Assembly (NCBI GenBank): GCA_017939795.1
Contig: JAGBAA010000036.1
Coordinates: forward strand, 57,486 to 121,485
Direction of reading: 5' to 3'
Length of the DNA: 64,000 nt
DNA from: Thermoguttaceae bacterium
GTDB taxonomy: Bacteria; Planctomycetota; Planctomycetia; Pirellulales; Thermoguttaceae
In this document: positions 46,501-55,039 of the stretch, in pieces
Layout of the letters: each line of letters begins with the position of its first letter
Numbering within the stretch: position 1 is the first letter of the stretch
The notes under the pieces: model-generated
What the model was told of the DNA's origin: nothing
Seen by the model: the letters and a program-made list of their open reading frames with translations, nothing else
The model's database searches: none
Translations under genes and position numbers: made by a program

Positions 46501-49500
46501 AGATCGAAGTGCTGCGCCCAGACGTTCCAGTCCGTCTTTCCATCCGTACCGTCGTTCTGAGTCCACGTCACGACGAAATCACCCGCGCCGTCCATCGCGA
46601 CACTCGCAAAATGCGCCGTCGCATTGTCCGTGACCTTGATGGTCCAGGAACCTTCATTATCGACCTTGCGGCCTCCGTCGTTTTCCCACTTCGTGTACGT
46701 GATCTTCGCGTAAACGCCTTCGTTACCGGCTTCGTCAGACGTCCAGACCGTGACCGTGTCGCCTTCCGGATCGGAAGCCGTCGCGTTCGGGACGAATTCC
46801 GGCGGCTGGTACGGATTCATCGGATCGACCTTTTCAAAGATCTGATCGCCTTCCGCTTCCACGATATTCCCCTGATCGTCAAGGACGATGTCGCTGTTCG
46901 GATCGTTCGGATCGACCGTTTCGGGAGTCATGACGTCCGTATCGCTCGTACCGGCCACGATGTCGAAGTCCATCTCCCAGTTGGCACCTTCCGTATTCGT
47001 GCCGTCTTTGTCGAGCGGGTTACCATTGATGTCCTGCGTGGACTTCTTCAGCACGAGCTGGTAGGAACCGCCTTCGAGATTCGCTTCGGGATTCAGGATG
47101 ATGACCGCTTCCCACTTGTTTTCCGCGATCGCGACGATGCCCATATCCTGGATCATCGGATCCGCACTGGCGTTCATGCCGAAGTAAATGTCCTGGATCG
47201 CATTCGGAACCGAAACGCCGTCTTTCAGCAATTCCCAGTTTCCGGGATTCGTGACACTGTGAGTGATGTTCGCTGCATTCGCAGAACCGGAGATCGTGCC
47301 AGTAACGCGAAGATTATCCATCATTTCTTCCGTGAATGTCACGATGATGGCATTTGCAGCCTCCTCAGAAGCAGAATCAATGATCTGGCCGCCATTCTTG
47401 ATCTTCTGACCATCGGAATTGTAGACTTCGACCGCTTCCGGACCGGCAGCGTCCATGTCTTCATTGAACGTACGGAAGAAGATGCTCTGGCTGGCGATCT
47501 CGCGATTTTCCATGTCCTCCCAGGCTTCCGTCTGATTGAACGTCGTCCAGACGAACGTGAAGTCGCCGTCCGGTTCCATGCCGACACCGCTGAATGCCTG
47601 TTTCGTACCGGAAGTACCAGTAGAGAATCTAAGTATATCGATCGGATATCTCTCCGCAGTGACACCGGTCTGGGCCATCCGCGCATTAATGATCAGCGGG
47701 TGCACATCCCAATCCGGATACGGATCGGTTTCTTCCTGACCATTTTTCTGCGTTTCCGGTTTCTTATGATCGATGAAGACCGAAATATCGCGTCCAGCGA
47801 AGGCTCCGCCGAAGTAGATCTGAATATACGGTTCTTCCAGAGGTTCACCCTCCTCATCGACATCGACGATGCTGACGCGCACATCCGGTTCACCGTATCC
47901 CAGACGGTCAAGTTCCGTCGCTATGATCCTGGCAAGTTCCTCCAGCGTGTATTCACGATTCAGGATCGTGTCGCTGACTTTGTCCGTACCATTATCATTA
48001 ACGCCGATGCGTCCGTACATGCCATCCACGCTGGTAATGTGCTGGATCGCCGGGAGCTTCACCGTACCGTTATCCAGAGAAATCAGACCCACTCTCGCGT
48101 CGTGCATGATTCCGGTGAACTGGATCTCGAAGCAGGCAATGTCTGCGGAGAATTCCGTATTCAGCGAACCAGAACGATCCAAAGCCTGGTATTGCATCCC
48201 CAACTGGAGATTTTCGTTTCCGTTCAGGTCAAACTGCGTGTCGTCGAAGAAACGCAGAACATCGAGAGCATTCGAAGCATTATCCGAAGAGAGCGCACGG
48301 ACTTCCACACATCCTTCATACCGGAAGTTCTGTCCCCACCCGGTATTCCGGCCGCCGAAAGCTTCCTGGATCGCATTTTCGATAGCCAGCGCGGCTTTTG
48401 CATGATTAAGTGTGTAGCGTTCATCCGGACTCCAATAGTAGCAGTCCGCCAACGGAACGGTCAAATTGTGATCCTGACCATTCCAGGTTACCGTCAAGGT
48501 GATAGTCTGCCATACATTCGTATCTTCAAACATTTCGTCGACGACACCATCCGTCAGCGTGGAGCGGTCAAACATGATGTAGTACTTCGCATTGTCGCCG
48601 TCGCGGGTCCCCACTGCGATATTGTCGCTGGAGAGGATCGAGCTCTGACCGTAGTCGCTGTTGAATTCCGCCGCAGCGTCAAACATCGTGAAGCCAATAC
48701 CGTCACCTTCGCCCTTCGCAAGGTCGAAATACTTGTGCAGGATCAGAGAAAGACGCGTAAGCTGTTCTGTCGTCGCCCCCAGCTTTTCAGAGCGGGTCAG
48801 GATCAGCTCGATCGCCGAATTTACATCCGCATTCGCAATATACGTATCCCTAGGAAGCTCAAAAGACGGCGGCTGCGGAGCCCACACGAGCTGCGAGCCG
48901 TAAGTAGCTCTATTTTCATCTTCATAGATACCGCCCGACAGCAGCGTAAATGACTCCGCCATCTGTTCCGGATCGAAGAATTCCAGAAGGTCAGCGTTCG
49001 CATTTTCATTGATCATATTGGAAATGTACGGGATCAGAGTCGTCGGATCGAAGTTCTGGATCGCCTGAATACCGCTGCCTTCATAGGAAACGAGGAAGTC
49101 ACCGTCTGCATCCATCGCGATGTTGGAACTGATCGTAGAACCGGCAGCCGTAGACCAATGAACAACAGATTCCGAATCGAACGAACCGCTGTTTACACGG
49201 TAGGCTGTACGGAGTTCCTGCAGCTCTCCAGCATCCAAAGCCGTTCCTTCATAGTTCCACTTGAACTGCGAGACCAGCGACATGTAGGCCGTCTGACCGG
49301 CAGCGTCCGTTCCGGCATCATTGATCCACCCAACGGCAAACTGACCGATCTTGTTGAACGTGACCGACGCATTACGGCCCGTACCGACCTGACTCGGATC
49401 GGTGAGTGCAGAGAAGGTCGTCGCGTTGGTATCGTCTGTGGAGTATCCATAGAGACGATAGTAAACACCGCCGACGAGTGAACCTTCGTTCGGATTCAGC

Positions 49501-51548
49501 ACACTTTCATCGCCGGCCGTGGTCCAATCCCAGCCAACGACGATCTGACGTCCGTCGGGGGACATCGCAACGACCGGACGGTTCGCTTCACCAGTCTCTT
49601 CAATATCGACGCGGATCTCATCACCGATACGATTGCCGTTGCTGTCGTAGCGCTGCATGAAAATACCGTTCAGATAGGAGAGCGTCTGCGACTTGCCGGA
49701 CCACACGACCGTGAAGTTTCCGTCGGCGTCCATCGCGATGCTCGAATCCTGCTGCGGGTCCGTGTCGCCAGAGTTGACCTTCAGCGCGTCGCTCGTGACC
49801 TTGACGCCCTTGCCGTCATTCAGGAGTTCGTATTTGTGCACACCATCTTCCATCCCCGTGTAGATCTTGTACATCGAGGCGGAGAACATACGCGCGTAAA
49901 TGTCCGTCTTGCTTCCAGGATTCTGCGTCTGCAGAACGTCGCTGGTCCACGTGATGGCAAAATCGCCGTCCGCATCCATCGCAACGCTGGCGTTTTCCTG
50001 CGTCGTTGCGGTATAGAGCTTCGATTTGTTGTTGAACGTATCGTCCTTAAGCGGATTCACGCGGAATTCCGTGCTGTTCTGCTTCAGCGTCACGACGTGA
50101 CCGGCCTTCGCGTTCGCGTCGAGCAGGTTCGTCTTCGCGTTCCCCAGTTCATCCGGATCCCGTTCAAAATTCGCCTCGGTGACCGTGTTCATTTCCGTGA
50201 GGATCAATTCCGGCATGTCCTGTTTCCCGCTGGAATTGATGTACGTAATGTCGAAACCGATGAAATTCTCGCCGAGACCGTAGACCGGAACGACGCTGAT
50301 CTCGTAATTGGGCTGCCGCACTTCTTCGATCTCGGTGGCCGGCCCGATCTCGATAGAATACAGATTATTCGGATCAAAGAATGTCGCGCCCTGTACACGA
50401 TCCGTCTGAACCATCGCAAACATATCGGAGATCGCTTCGGCCGTCTTAGCAACGTCGATCCCGTCGTATCCAATCACATTGCCGTAACGGTCCGTCTTTT
50501 CCTTATAGGCGACAAACACTTCATACGTCTCCGGCTTGCGGACAAGCTCAGCAGCCGCGCCAGGCAGATACGTTCCGAGACGCTCATATGTATCCGCGTA
50601 ACTCATGTCGGCACTGCACGCGAAAAGCTGCGCAAAATCCGCATTGGGATACGCAGCCTCAAGGTTCTTCACGTTGTACTCGATCTGGAACTCGGTGTTC
50701 GTCACGGCCGTGACCGTCACGTTTCCCTCACCAAAAATGCCTTCGAGAGCCGTCTGGATATTCTTCGCATTGCGGATCCCCGTGACGATCTCCTCCAGGT
50801 CCATCGTAATTCTGCCGTTTTCAGTGAGAGTCATTCCGTCATCCACATCGTCAAAGACGAACGTTGCCGTACGACCCTGGAACGAAATATCGTAAACCGC
50901 AGTATGACCAGACTGGATATTCAGTTGAGTCCCCAGCTCTGAGGAAGTGTGCGTCGTGTTCATAAGATCGAACTTGAGCGTCTGCACGTACGTGTCGCCG
51001 GTCTGGAACTTCAGACTGTAGAGCATGTCGCCGTCCGCGATCTTCGACTCGTCGAGAGTCACGCGCTGAACCTCATCGGTGAAGTACCGGCCGTAGATAT
51101 TGTAGTCAATGACCGACTCACCAGTCTTGGGATCGACGTAAGCCTCCAGATCCACATTGATCTGCTGGCCAAGATCGTTCGTATAGAAACCGTCAATGTA
51201 GTTGCGGTCAGTGAACAGATGGAGCTGTCCGTCCTGATCGTACCAGCCGACGTTGCGGTTCGCTGTATTGCGGTAAATGTTGTCTCCGCGCGTCCAGACC
51301 GCAACAAAATCGCCGTCCGCATCCACACCAACGATACTGCCGTTGGCCTCGGTCGTCTGATTTTCGCTGTACTCGGTATTCACCAGAATGTCGGTGGGAG
51401 TGTTTGGCGTCACCGACAGCAGAATACGATCTTCCAGAGAGTCCAACGCCAGTTTGCGGCTGAGCTTCTGGGGTGTATTTTTTTGGGAAGCCTTTTTCGC
51501 AGAAGCGGCAAAAACTTCACGTAACGATGACAGATTCAAAAGTGACAT
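40551..51548 (-). CDS. Giant surface protein with LEPR-XLL-like signature and embedded trypsin domain
   Basis: A 3665-residue protein. The N-terminus has the planctomycete LEPR-XLL-like signature as LALDSLEDRILLSVTP (residues 33-48; Asp replaces Pro). Residues ~60-2980 contain about 21 copies of a short motif (VAMDADGDFVVTW and variants) spaced roughly 40-140 residues, which I read as blades of beta-propeller or similar repeats. At residues ~1950-2160 a full trypsin-like serine protease domain is inserted, with His1978 (TAAHVV), Asp2025 (NDIAIIKL) and Ser2132 (GDSGGPC). Two Ig-like bacterial domains lie near residues 1400-1530 and 2370-2530. The C-terminal ~650 residues are short hemolysin/RTX-like beta repeats (DALTAEDTAGDDVFSI). 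The start has AAGGA upstream. Secreted adhesin or matrix protein is inferred. Confidence 0.82.
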   Translation of the reverse strand: MSLLNLSSLREVFAASAKKASQKNTPQKLSRKLALDSLEDRILLSVTPNTPTDILVNTEYSENQTTEANGSIVGVDADGDFVAVWTRGDNIYRNTANRNVGWYDQDGQLHLFTDRNYIDGFYTNDLGQQINVDLEAYVDPKTGESVIDYNIYGRYFTDEVQRVTLDESKIADGDMLYSLKFQTGDTYVQTLKFDLMNTTHTSSELGTQLNIQSGHTAVYDISFQGRTATFVFDDVDDGMTLTENGRITMDLEEIVTGIRNAKNIQTALEGIFGEGNVTVTAVTNTEFQIEYNVKNLEAAYPNADFAQLFACSADMSYADTYERLGTYLPGAAAELVRKPETYEVFVAYKEKTDRYGNVIGYDGIDVAKTAEAISDMFAMVQTDRVQGATFFDPNNLYSIEIGPATEIEEVRQPNYEISVVPVYGLGENFIGFDITYINSSGKQDMPELILTEMNTVTEANFERDPDELGNAKTNLLDANAKAGHVVTLKQNSTEFRVNPLKDDTFNNKSKLYTATTQENASVAMDADGDFAITWTSDVLQTQNPGSKTDIYARMFSASMYKIYTGMEDGVHKYELLNDGKGVKVTSDALKVNSGDTDPQQDSSIAMDADGNFTVVWSGKSQTLSYLNGIFMQRYDSNGNRIGDEIRVDIEETGEANRPVVAMSPDGRQIVVGWDWTTAGDESVLNPNEGSLVGGVYYRLYGYSTDDTNATTFSALTDPSQVGTGRNASVTFNKIGQFAVGWINDAGTDAAGQTAYMSLVSQFKWNYEGTALDAGELQELRTAYRVNSGSFDSESVVHWSTAAGSTISSNIAMDADGDFLVSYEGSGIQAIQNFDPTTLIPYISNMINENANADLLEFFDPEQMAESFTLLSGGIYEDENRATYGSQLVWAPQPPSFELPRDTYIANADVNSAIELILTRSEKLGATTEQLTRLSLILHKYFDLAKGEGDGIGFTMFDAAAEFNSDYGQSSILSSDNIAVGTRDGDNAKYYIMFDRSTLTDGVVDEMFEDTNVWQTITLTVTWNGQDHNLTVPLADCYYWSPDERYTLNHAKAALAIENAIQEAFGGRNTGWGQNFRYEGCVEVRALSSDNASNALDVLRFFDDTQFDLNGNENLQLGMQYQALDRSGSLNTEFSADIACFEIQFTGIMHDARVGLISLDNGTVKLPAIQHITSVDGMYGRIGVNDNGTDKVSDTILNREYTLEELARIIATELDRLGYGEPDVRVSIVDVDEEGEPLEEPYIQIYFGGAFAGRDISVFIDHKKPETQKNGQEETDPYPDWDVHPLIINARMAQTGVTAERYPIDILRFSTGTSGTKQAFSGVGMEPDGDFTFVWTTFNQTEAWEDMENREIASQSIFFRTFNEDMDAAGPEAVEVYNSDGQKIKNGGQIIDSASEEAANAIIVTFTEEMMDNLRVTGTISGSANAANITHSVTNPGNWELLKDGVSVPNAIQDIYFGMNASADPMIQDMGIVAIAENKWEAVIILNPEANLEGGSYQLVLKKSTQDINGNPLDKDGTNTEGANWEMDFDIVAGTSDTDVMTPETVDPNDPNSDIVLDDQGNIVEAEGDQIFEKVDPMNPYQPPEFVPNATASDPEGDTVTVWTSDEAGNEGVYAKITYTKWENDGGRKVDNEGSWTIKVTDNATAHFASVAMDGAGDFVVTWTQNDGTDGKTDWNVWAQHFDLNGMAKGEAFCVNTTTEGAQKYSQVAMSLSGDYVITWQGENSDTHWDIYAQRFDIDDTPLGAVDEVQALNFGGRWEGSFSLTYTDRDGRQHQTEDIIYAGNTFSVVDDIQNALNSMNVEGIQFSVVATSASQILITIQVTDESDRDVTLMRLDSVRTSEEGEIDLSLITNGRGGEFMVNETTANNQMYASIDMDYEGNFVISWTGAGADGDGAYETNIYARQFKSNAELGFAANNTQAIIDSFKNQYITRVDGTEELISDKSGIALIQVDVGGGSYIGTGTLLADGGNIYVLTAAHVVTGDDFLATNENTSLMFYTEAGETITAQADEIYVHEKYNPGSSLNDIAIIKLTSSLSGVVTGYEINRDMKVGVGSVYTRYGFGIYGEGTEGAVNGVDGTMHYGKNKWEYTEVGLLYYDFDDGTNENNALQNEFGISSDLGLGDEETCGAHGDSGGPCFVGDLITGICHGGTSDTSVYGTVGIDTQVAYFAAWIDGITGADQEVVVGATGTEFLVNDITAGNQKWSSVALDSDGDFVITWTSSAETIDPRNDVCARRYTSAVAPVANSFIVNTTTDNSQQFSKVSMDADGDFVIVWESYQEHQDGSMLGDADSWGVYAQRYVANDKMTDLTFIGPNGESGGEFQVNTETMYDQRLPNVAMTATGDFVVTWQSDESGDSGIYTRFYRQSDDDAGPVVVRVRGSIIPEGETEEQMVLLRDGVVLEEPLQYIDLIFDEQLMGQFPNETGTDSILTVSNIGLTCNGINISTEVIDHIEQIGFDKSSEKYVGSDENHIEKTIFRIIFKEGADLKDGKYKLIVRDNVEDRFGNGLDGNMDGVPGGNFDLEFVISSEPVDEGSQVKPEIPVDSEESDLDQVTNSSTAGDQTEPAVAMNDQGDYVVVWVSEVIETLLEDDENADGTDDGTTDDTTDDTTGEDGEDDDKPVIKKVVKKVIMGQRYDRYGTALGPEFYVSDFVDGVQVDPDVAMDSFGNFVVSWTVSGRDQNHDGINDNNELAEHDIYVRVFDVYGNAVTSSFRVQQDYLNKTETEAEKRGIQKESSIAFSPDGEEFVITWTNINSQDSMDVSGVMGQRFTYKGAKVGGRFIVNETVPFEQCMSDVTMDADHNIYVAWQSSSSAKTGLDIYVRKFDRNNVPVSSEVLVNTVTNDDQKAPSIAANDEGSFVVAWASQDGSGYNVSFQCFDSSLNRIGSETRANTYTMFSQHQVSATISRKAENGTNFAISWSSYGQEKLSTKSWGVYMNVYDSLETRNSVTSTNQEILVNAYRPWDEDASAVAMDAYGNIAVAWVGPDEAKTGTMVAVKPEDTDIFNKVYIRANVPGYRPIGGIINTIPGENVNKTTVAYNSTLANGGGTIQKGTDTVTVQAAAKSTNRFVFEAGADKPKVTLNNVVLNLEGSGSNYVFDAANTLGFESTVIVEGFGGETITAENGLVVISGAGYTLTIRNASSFLFNGINAVANVSAVSGGVVSVEGSAVTLQTEKSSCRIQGCVNITANASGSAVAKLSGTEEDEEFQVEGNQITAMSGNTQIAVTNFREVYLSSRMGDSVVFNNAGTYMIDGNYVEFISANATIYASDFANLKANAGGSANIQTEDTGCVVSAANGNLTVSGAGFTQTFTGLTSAKLTGSASDAADVTANANVTVNAGNVQTGIYTLNGFGDVTVLNAQKVDFTGTAGDDAITAGVDYANFTANGSEIKVESLTSLQVNASQGTDSVVLTDTAADDSVTWFKGTATLNGNVKIQGASTLAFISANGGSDSISITGTAGNEIFTLAENAVSAVFENAAIRAEGVKNVTIEGNGGEDALTAEDTAGDDVFSIAPTSLTLSGVNNWNVSGIQNIKLYRQNGGSDAVNVSDSAGNDKVVLSPKFLTMTSADAMLSVSGFSRISVNSQYGDDTAVLYDSVKQDAVVVNEGSVSISGTDFFNQVYGFRKVTLYSLNGGADTVSGNASIQAVDDFFSAEGNDWSVNGFGFDF

Positions 51549-51914
51549 CTTAGGTTCCTTTGTTTTTAAACAAACGACGAAAAGCCCGGCACACCCCGTC
51601 CCCTTGGGGTCCGGATGTCCGTAACTCTTCACTTCCAGTTAATTTCCCCGATACATTCCGCACTTTCTCAGAATTCCCTGCTTCGGGATGCCCCCCTGAA
51701 CGGGAAAAACGAAAACGTTTCGGAAATGGAATCTGGTGGATCCTGTAAACTATTCTCTTCAGCGAGGGCGCAGCCTCCCCGAAAAGCCCCCGATAATGAT
51801 GAAATTATCGGCAAAACTGTACAAAGTCTCAAAACCTTCACCTCCAAAAAATCAAATTTGATGAAAATTTGATTCGACGCGCACGTCTTTGTACGCTTAA
51901 CAGGCAAAGTTTTT
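51549..51914. other. Intergenic region between giant gene and TIGR03032-like gene
   Basis: 366 bases. Besides the terminator at 51845-51874 it contains a perfect CCGATAAT/ATTATCGG hairpin (51790-51811) with a GATGAA loop. The giant gene's promoter should be here but I cannot point to good -35/-10 boxes. No gene is supported. Confidence 0.5.
51845..51874 (-). terminator. Terminator of the TIGR03032-like gene
   Basis: A perfect 10-bp stem AATCAAATTT/AAATTTGATT (51850-51859 with 51865-51874) is followed by T-rich sequence on the minus strand, 41 bases past the stop codon. Confidence 0.6.
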
Positions 51915-52994
51915 CTAATCGTTCGATTGTACCCACCACGCAAGGTTTTCCATGGTCAGCGCGTCGTAACACTTGGGCTGGTTCGGCGTCAGGAGTGCCG
52001 CACGATGCGTTCCCGGGATCAGATCCAGGTCAAATACCTCCTCACACCCCTGCTCAAACGTGAACATTCCCTCGACGGCGCCCGTGAGTATATTTATTAC
52101 TACTACGCCGCAATGGGTCTGATTGTTCATTTTTCGTATCTGGGAATAATTTTCGGCATTCGGCGAGACCAAAGAAAGGCCGACGACCGCATAATTTCCC
52201 CAGAATGCCAAACCTCTCGCGATACCCGGCAGGTAACTGACGGTCTTCGTCTCACACGTTCCCGGATGCATGACGCAGAGCTGTCCACGAGCCGAATTCA
52301 GGAACCAGAGGCACTCTTTGTACCACGTGGGAGAGTGCGGACGCATCAGACCGTCCATGATGATCTCGTTCTTCCGTGCATCGATCAGGACACCGTCCGA
52401 CATCGCAGATCTCCGCCATCCAAACGGCTCATTCGACGCACAGTAAGCCGTTACGTACGCCAGCTGTCCCTCGACAGAAACGGCCCCGCTCAGGAAACAT
52501 CGATCCTCCGGTGCCAGATCGGAGATAAATGCGGGTTTCCAAACCGGCTCAAAATTATACTTGAAGCTCGGTCGTGCCACGCACGAAAAGCGCGGATTCA
52601 CGAACAGAAGATCGTCTTTATCGCGCAGAATATCGCCGGTCCCCAATTCACCCACGTACCACGCAGCACGCGGAAGATAGCACGCATCATACTCACCGCG
52701 CAGCTTCATATTGTAGTCATGTGCCAGAAGCGGAGCGTCAGCGAACTGAGTGATCTCACAGCGGGTCGAGACCAGGATCTGGTCACGAAAGACCCGAACG
52801 CCCATAGGAAGATCCATCTGTCTCTGAAGCAGCGTCACTACCCGGCCGTCCCAGCCGAGAAGACAGAGTTTCCCGGATCTGCGGGTCGTGAATACGATGC
52901 TCCCGCCATAATTCGCCATCCACTGCTTGAAGCCATCCGAAGCCTCGCAGTGCACCGAGGGACTACCCGAAACTTCCTGATTCGGTTTTTCCAT
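51915..52994 (-). CDS. TIGR03032-family protein
   Basis: A 359-residue protein with no signal peptide. It shows the family's pattern: GSIVFTTRRSGKLCLLGWDG near the start, VNPRFSCVARPSFKYNFEPVW in the middle, then DGLMRPHSPTWYKECLWFLN, LPGIARGLAFWGNYAVVGLS and CGVVVINILTGAVEGMF near the end. TIGR03032 members are beta-propeller-like proteins of unknown biochemical role, often near surface-polymer or glycan genes. No catalytic motif is visible. A minus-strand terminator follows. The start ATG has GAGAGACTGGA upstream, a weak site. Confidence 0.75.
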   Translation of the reverse strand: MEKPNQEVSGSPSVHCEASDGFKQWMANYGGSIVFTTRRSGKLCLLGWDGRVVTLLQRQMDLPMGVRVFRDQILVSTRCEITQFADAPLLAHDYNMKLRGEYDACYLPRAAWYVGELGTGDILRDKDDLLFVNPRFSCVARPSFKYNFEPVWKPAFISDLAPEDRCFLSGAVSVEGQLAYVTAYCASNEPFGWRRSAMSDGVLIDARKNEIIMDGLMRPHSPTWYKECLWFLNSARGQLCVMHPGTCETKTVSYLPGIARGLAFWGNYAVVGLSLVSPNAENYSQIRKMNNQTHCGVVVINILTGAVEGMFTFEQGCEEVFDLDLIPGTHRAALLTPNQPKCYDALTMENLAWWVQSND

Positions 52995-53180
52995 TCCAGT
53001 CTCTCACTTTCCGTTTTGCCTATTGGCAGCATGAAACACAAATCGATTCCAAAAACTATAGACTTTTTTATTATAATAATCGGAATATTCCTGAGATAAG
53101 TCTATACAAGATCCCCAATATTCGGTACAATCAGGCTAAAAAGCTGAAAATTTTTCACTAAAATCGCCAAGGTTTCCCAT

Positions 53181-54152
53181 ATGCTGCAAAATTTCAATCA
53201 AAAGATCGTACGGTTTTTCACCCTCACCGTCCTGATCTTCGGAACTGTTTTCCTTTCCGACACTGTCATTCAGGCCGATGGTGACCTGCATGAAGAAATG
53301 AACTTTCAACCGGAACAGTTCCCGAAACTTTTCCCGCATCCGGAAGACGCCTGCATCCGCATCACCCGAAATGCAGACGGTACGATGCGCTCGATGGATA
53401 CCTCGCTCCTCACCTTCGTTTCACCGGACGGCACTACCCGCGTGACGCTCGCCGGTGCGATCCACCTTGGCGAAAAATCGTACTATCAGGCACTGAACCG
53501 CCGTTTTCGCGATTTCGATGCCGTCCTGTACGAAATGGTCGGCGATGATTCTCCGCGTCCCGAAAAGGCGGAATTCAGCCTCGATCCGATCATGATCCTT
53601 CAGTATTCCTCCGGCTGGCTCCTTGATCTCGAACATCAGGTCGGGAGTATCGACTACCGTGCCCCGAATTTCATCCACGCCGATATGAGCACTGCGGAAT
53701 TTCTCTCCGCTCAGCTCGAGTACCAGGACGGCGCACTCGTCTGGTTTCTCCGCTCATACGGATACCAGCTCGGCATGAATTCCGTTGGTTCCGAATTTTA
53801 CTCCGATCTGGATCTCCTCAAACTCGTCTTTCTCCCCAACATTCGGCGCACGCTCCTCTGCTCCAGCGCGGAAAGCATGGCCGACGTCCGTTCCTCGATC
53901 GCTCCGCTCGAAGGAAAAAACGGTTCCTCGATCCTCACAGCACGTAACGAAAAGGCGTTCCGCATCCTGCGCGAAGAACTCGATTCCGGAAAAAAGAACG
54001 TCGCTCTCTTCTACGGAGCCGCTCACCTTCCGGACTTAATGAAACGTCTGGAAAAAGAACTCGGCATGAAGCCGGAAAAGATCGAATGGTTCCCCTGCTG
54101 GATCTTTGCTCCCGAAGATCCGAAACCTGCCGCACAGGAGAAAAATCCATGA
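53181..54152 (+). CDS. Exported TraB/TIKI-family protein
   Basis: A 323-residue protein. After a signal peptide (FTLTVLIFGTVFLSDTVIQA), the TraB/GumN-type core is visible: VTLAGAIHLGEKSYYQAL carries the first GxxH motif, DAVLYEMVGDD the conserved Glu, and NVALFYGAAHLPDLMKRLEK the second GxxH near the C-terminus. These residues form the metal site in TIKI-type metalloproteases. Bacterial members are often linked to peptide signals (TraB/PrgY). It overlaps the ATP-grasp gene by four bases (ATGA), so the two are co-translated. The start has AAGG at eight-base spacing. Confidence 0.75.
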   Translation: MLQNFNQKIVRFFTLTVLIFGTVFLSDTVIQADGDLHEEMNFQPEQFPKLFPHPEDACIRITRNADGTMRSMDTSLLTFVSPDGTTRVTLAGAIHLGEKSYYQALNRRFRDFDAVLYEMVGDDSPRPEKAEFSLDPIMILQYSSGWLLDLEHQVGSIDYRAPNFIHADMSTAEFLSAQLEYQDGALVWFLRSYGYQLGMNSVGSEFYSDLDLLKLVFLPNIRRTLLCSSAESMADVRSSIAPLEGKNGSSILTARNEKAFRILREELDSGKKNVALFYGAAHLPDLMKRLEKELGMKPEKIEWFPCWIFAPEDPKPAAQEKNP

Positions 54153-55039
54153 ACGCATGGCTCGTCGTGAATCATTTCGTTCGCGCTGAGAAATTCGAGA
54201 CGCTTTACGCACTCCTTACGGACGCCTGCGCACGATTCGACATCCAGACGGAGGTGCGGACCAACGCGGAACTCCTCGTCGAGATCGGAACTTCCTCTTT
54301 CAGCGGTCCACGGCCTGATTTCGTCCTCTTTTGGGATAAAGACCTGAATCTGTGCCGACACCTCGAAAATCTCGGTCTCCCAGTCTTCAATTCCGCCGAC
54401 GCGATCGAGATCTGCGACAATAAGAACCGGACGCTTCTGGCTCTCGAACGTCACGGCATCCCTGTCCCGCGGACCATTCTCGCCCCGAAAACTTTCCGGC
54501 CGGACCAGTATCCGGATCTCGCGTTCCTCGATACCGTCGGAGAAAAACTCGGATTCCCTCTCGTCGTAAAAGAAGCCTTCGGCTCGTTCGGTTTTCAGGT
54601 CCACCTGGCCGAAAATATGGAAAGTCTGCGCAAGATCGTCTCTGAAATCGGAACACGCCCGATGCAGTTTCAGGAATTCATCCGCTCGGAACGGAACGGC
54701 AAAACGGCAGACGTCCGGCTTCACGTCGTTGGCGGAAAAGTCTGCGCTGCGGTCCTCCGTACAGCAAAAGACGGCGATTTCCGCGCGAACGTCACGAACG
54801 GCGGGCGCATGACGCCGTACACGCCGACCCCGGAAGAATGCGCACTGGCCCTCCGTACTGCCAAGATCCTCAAGACCGATTTCGCGGGGATCGACCTCCT
54901 CTTCGGAAAAGAAAACGCGCCCGTGCTCTGTGAAGTGAACACGAACGCGCATTTCAAAAATCTGCTTGATGCGACCGGAACGAACGTCGGGATCGAGATC
55001 GTCCGGCACATCATGGAGAAGGTCAGGCCTTCACACTGA
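54149..55039 (+). CDS. RimK-like ATP-grasp ligase coupled to TraB protein
   Basis: A 296-residue ATP-grasp protein of the RimK/glutathione synthase type. Visible: a preATP domain (MNAWLVVNHFVRAEKFETL, FNSADAIEICDNKNRTLLAL), the ATP-lysine strand FPLVVKEAFGSFGFQVHLAE, MQFQEFIRSERNGKTADVRLHVV and the metal motif DFAGIDLLFGKENAPVLCEVN. The family adds amino acids or links peptides via ATP. It overlaps the TraB-like gene upstream by four bases and its own stop overlaps the convergent PEP-CTERM gene by 17 bases. I start at ATG 54149, since the longer frame is inside the neighbour. A related gene lies at 16582-17466. Confidence 0.8.
   Translation: MNAWLVVNHFVRAEKFETLYALLTDACARFDIQTEVRTNAELLVEIGTSSFSGPRPDFVLFWDKDLNLCRHLENLGLPVFNSADAIEICDNKNRTLLALERHGIPVPRTILAPKTFRPDQYPDLAFLDTVGEKLGFPLVVKEAFGSFGFQVHLAENMESLRKIVSEIGTRPMQFQEFIRSERNGKTADVRLHVVGGKVCAAVLRTAKDGDFRANVTNGGRMTPYTPTPEECALALRTAKILKTDFAGIDLLFGKENAPVLCEVNTNAHFKNLLDATGTNVGIEIVRHIMEKVRPSH

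Noticed and set aside
42855..48953. A 2032-codon open frame antisense to the giant surface-protein gene
   Set aside because: It is opposite to a well-supported protein with conserved repeats and a protease domain. Its translation is rich in Arg, His, Asp and Val without domains, as expected from a codon-phase shadow.
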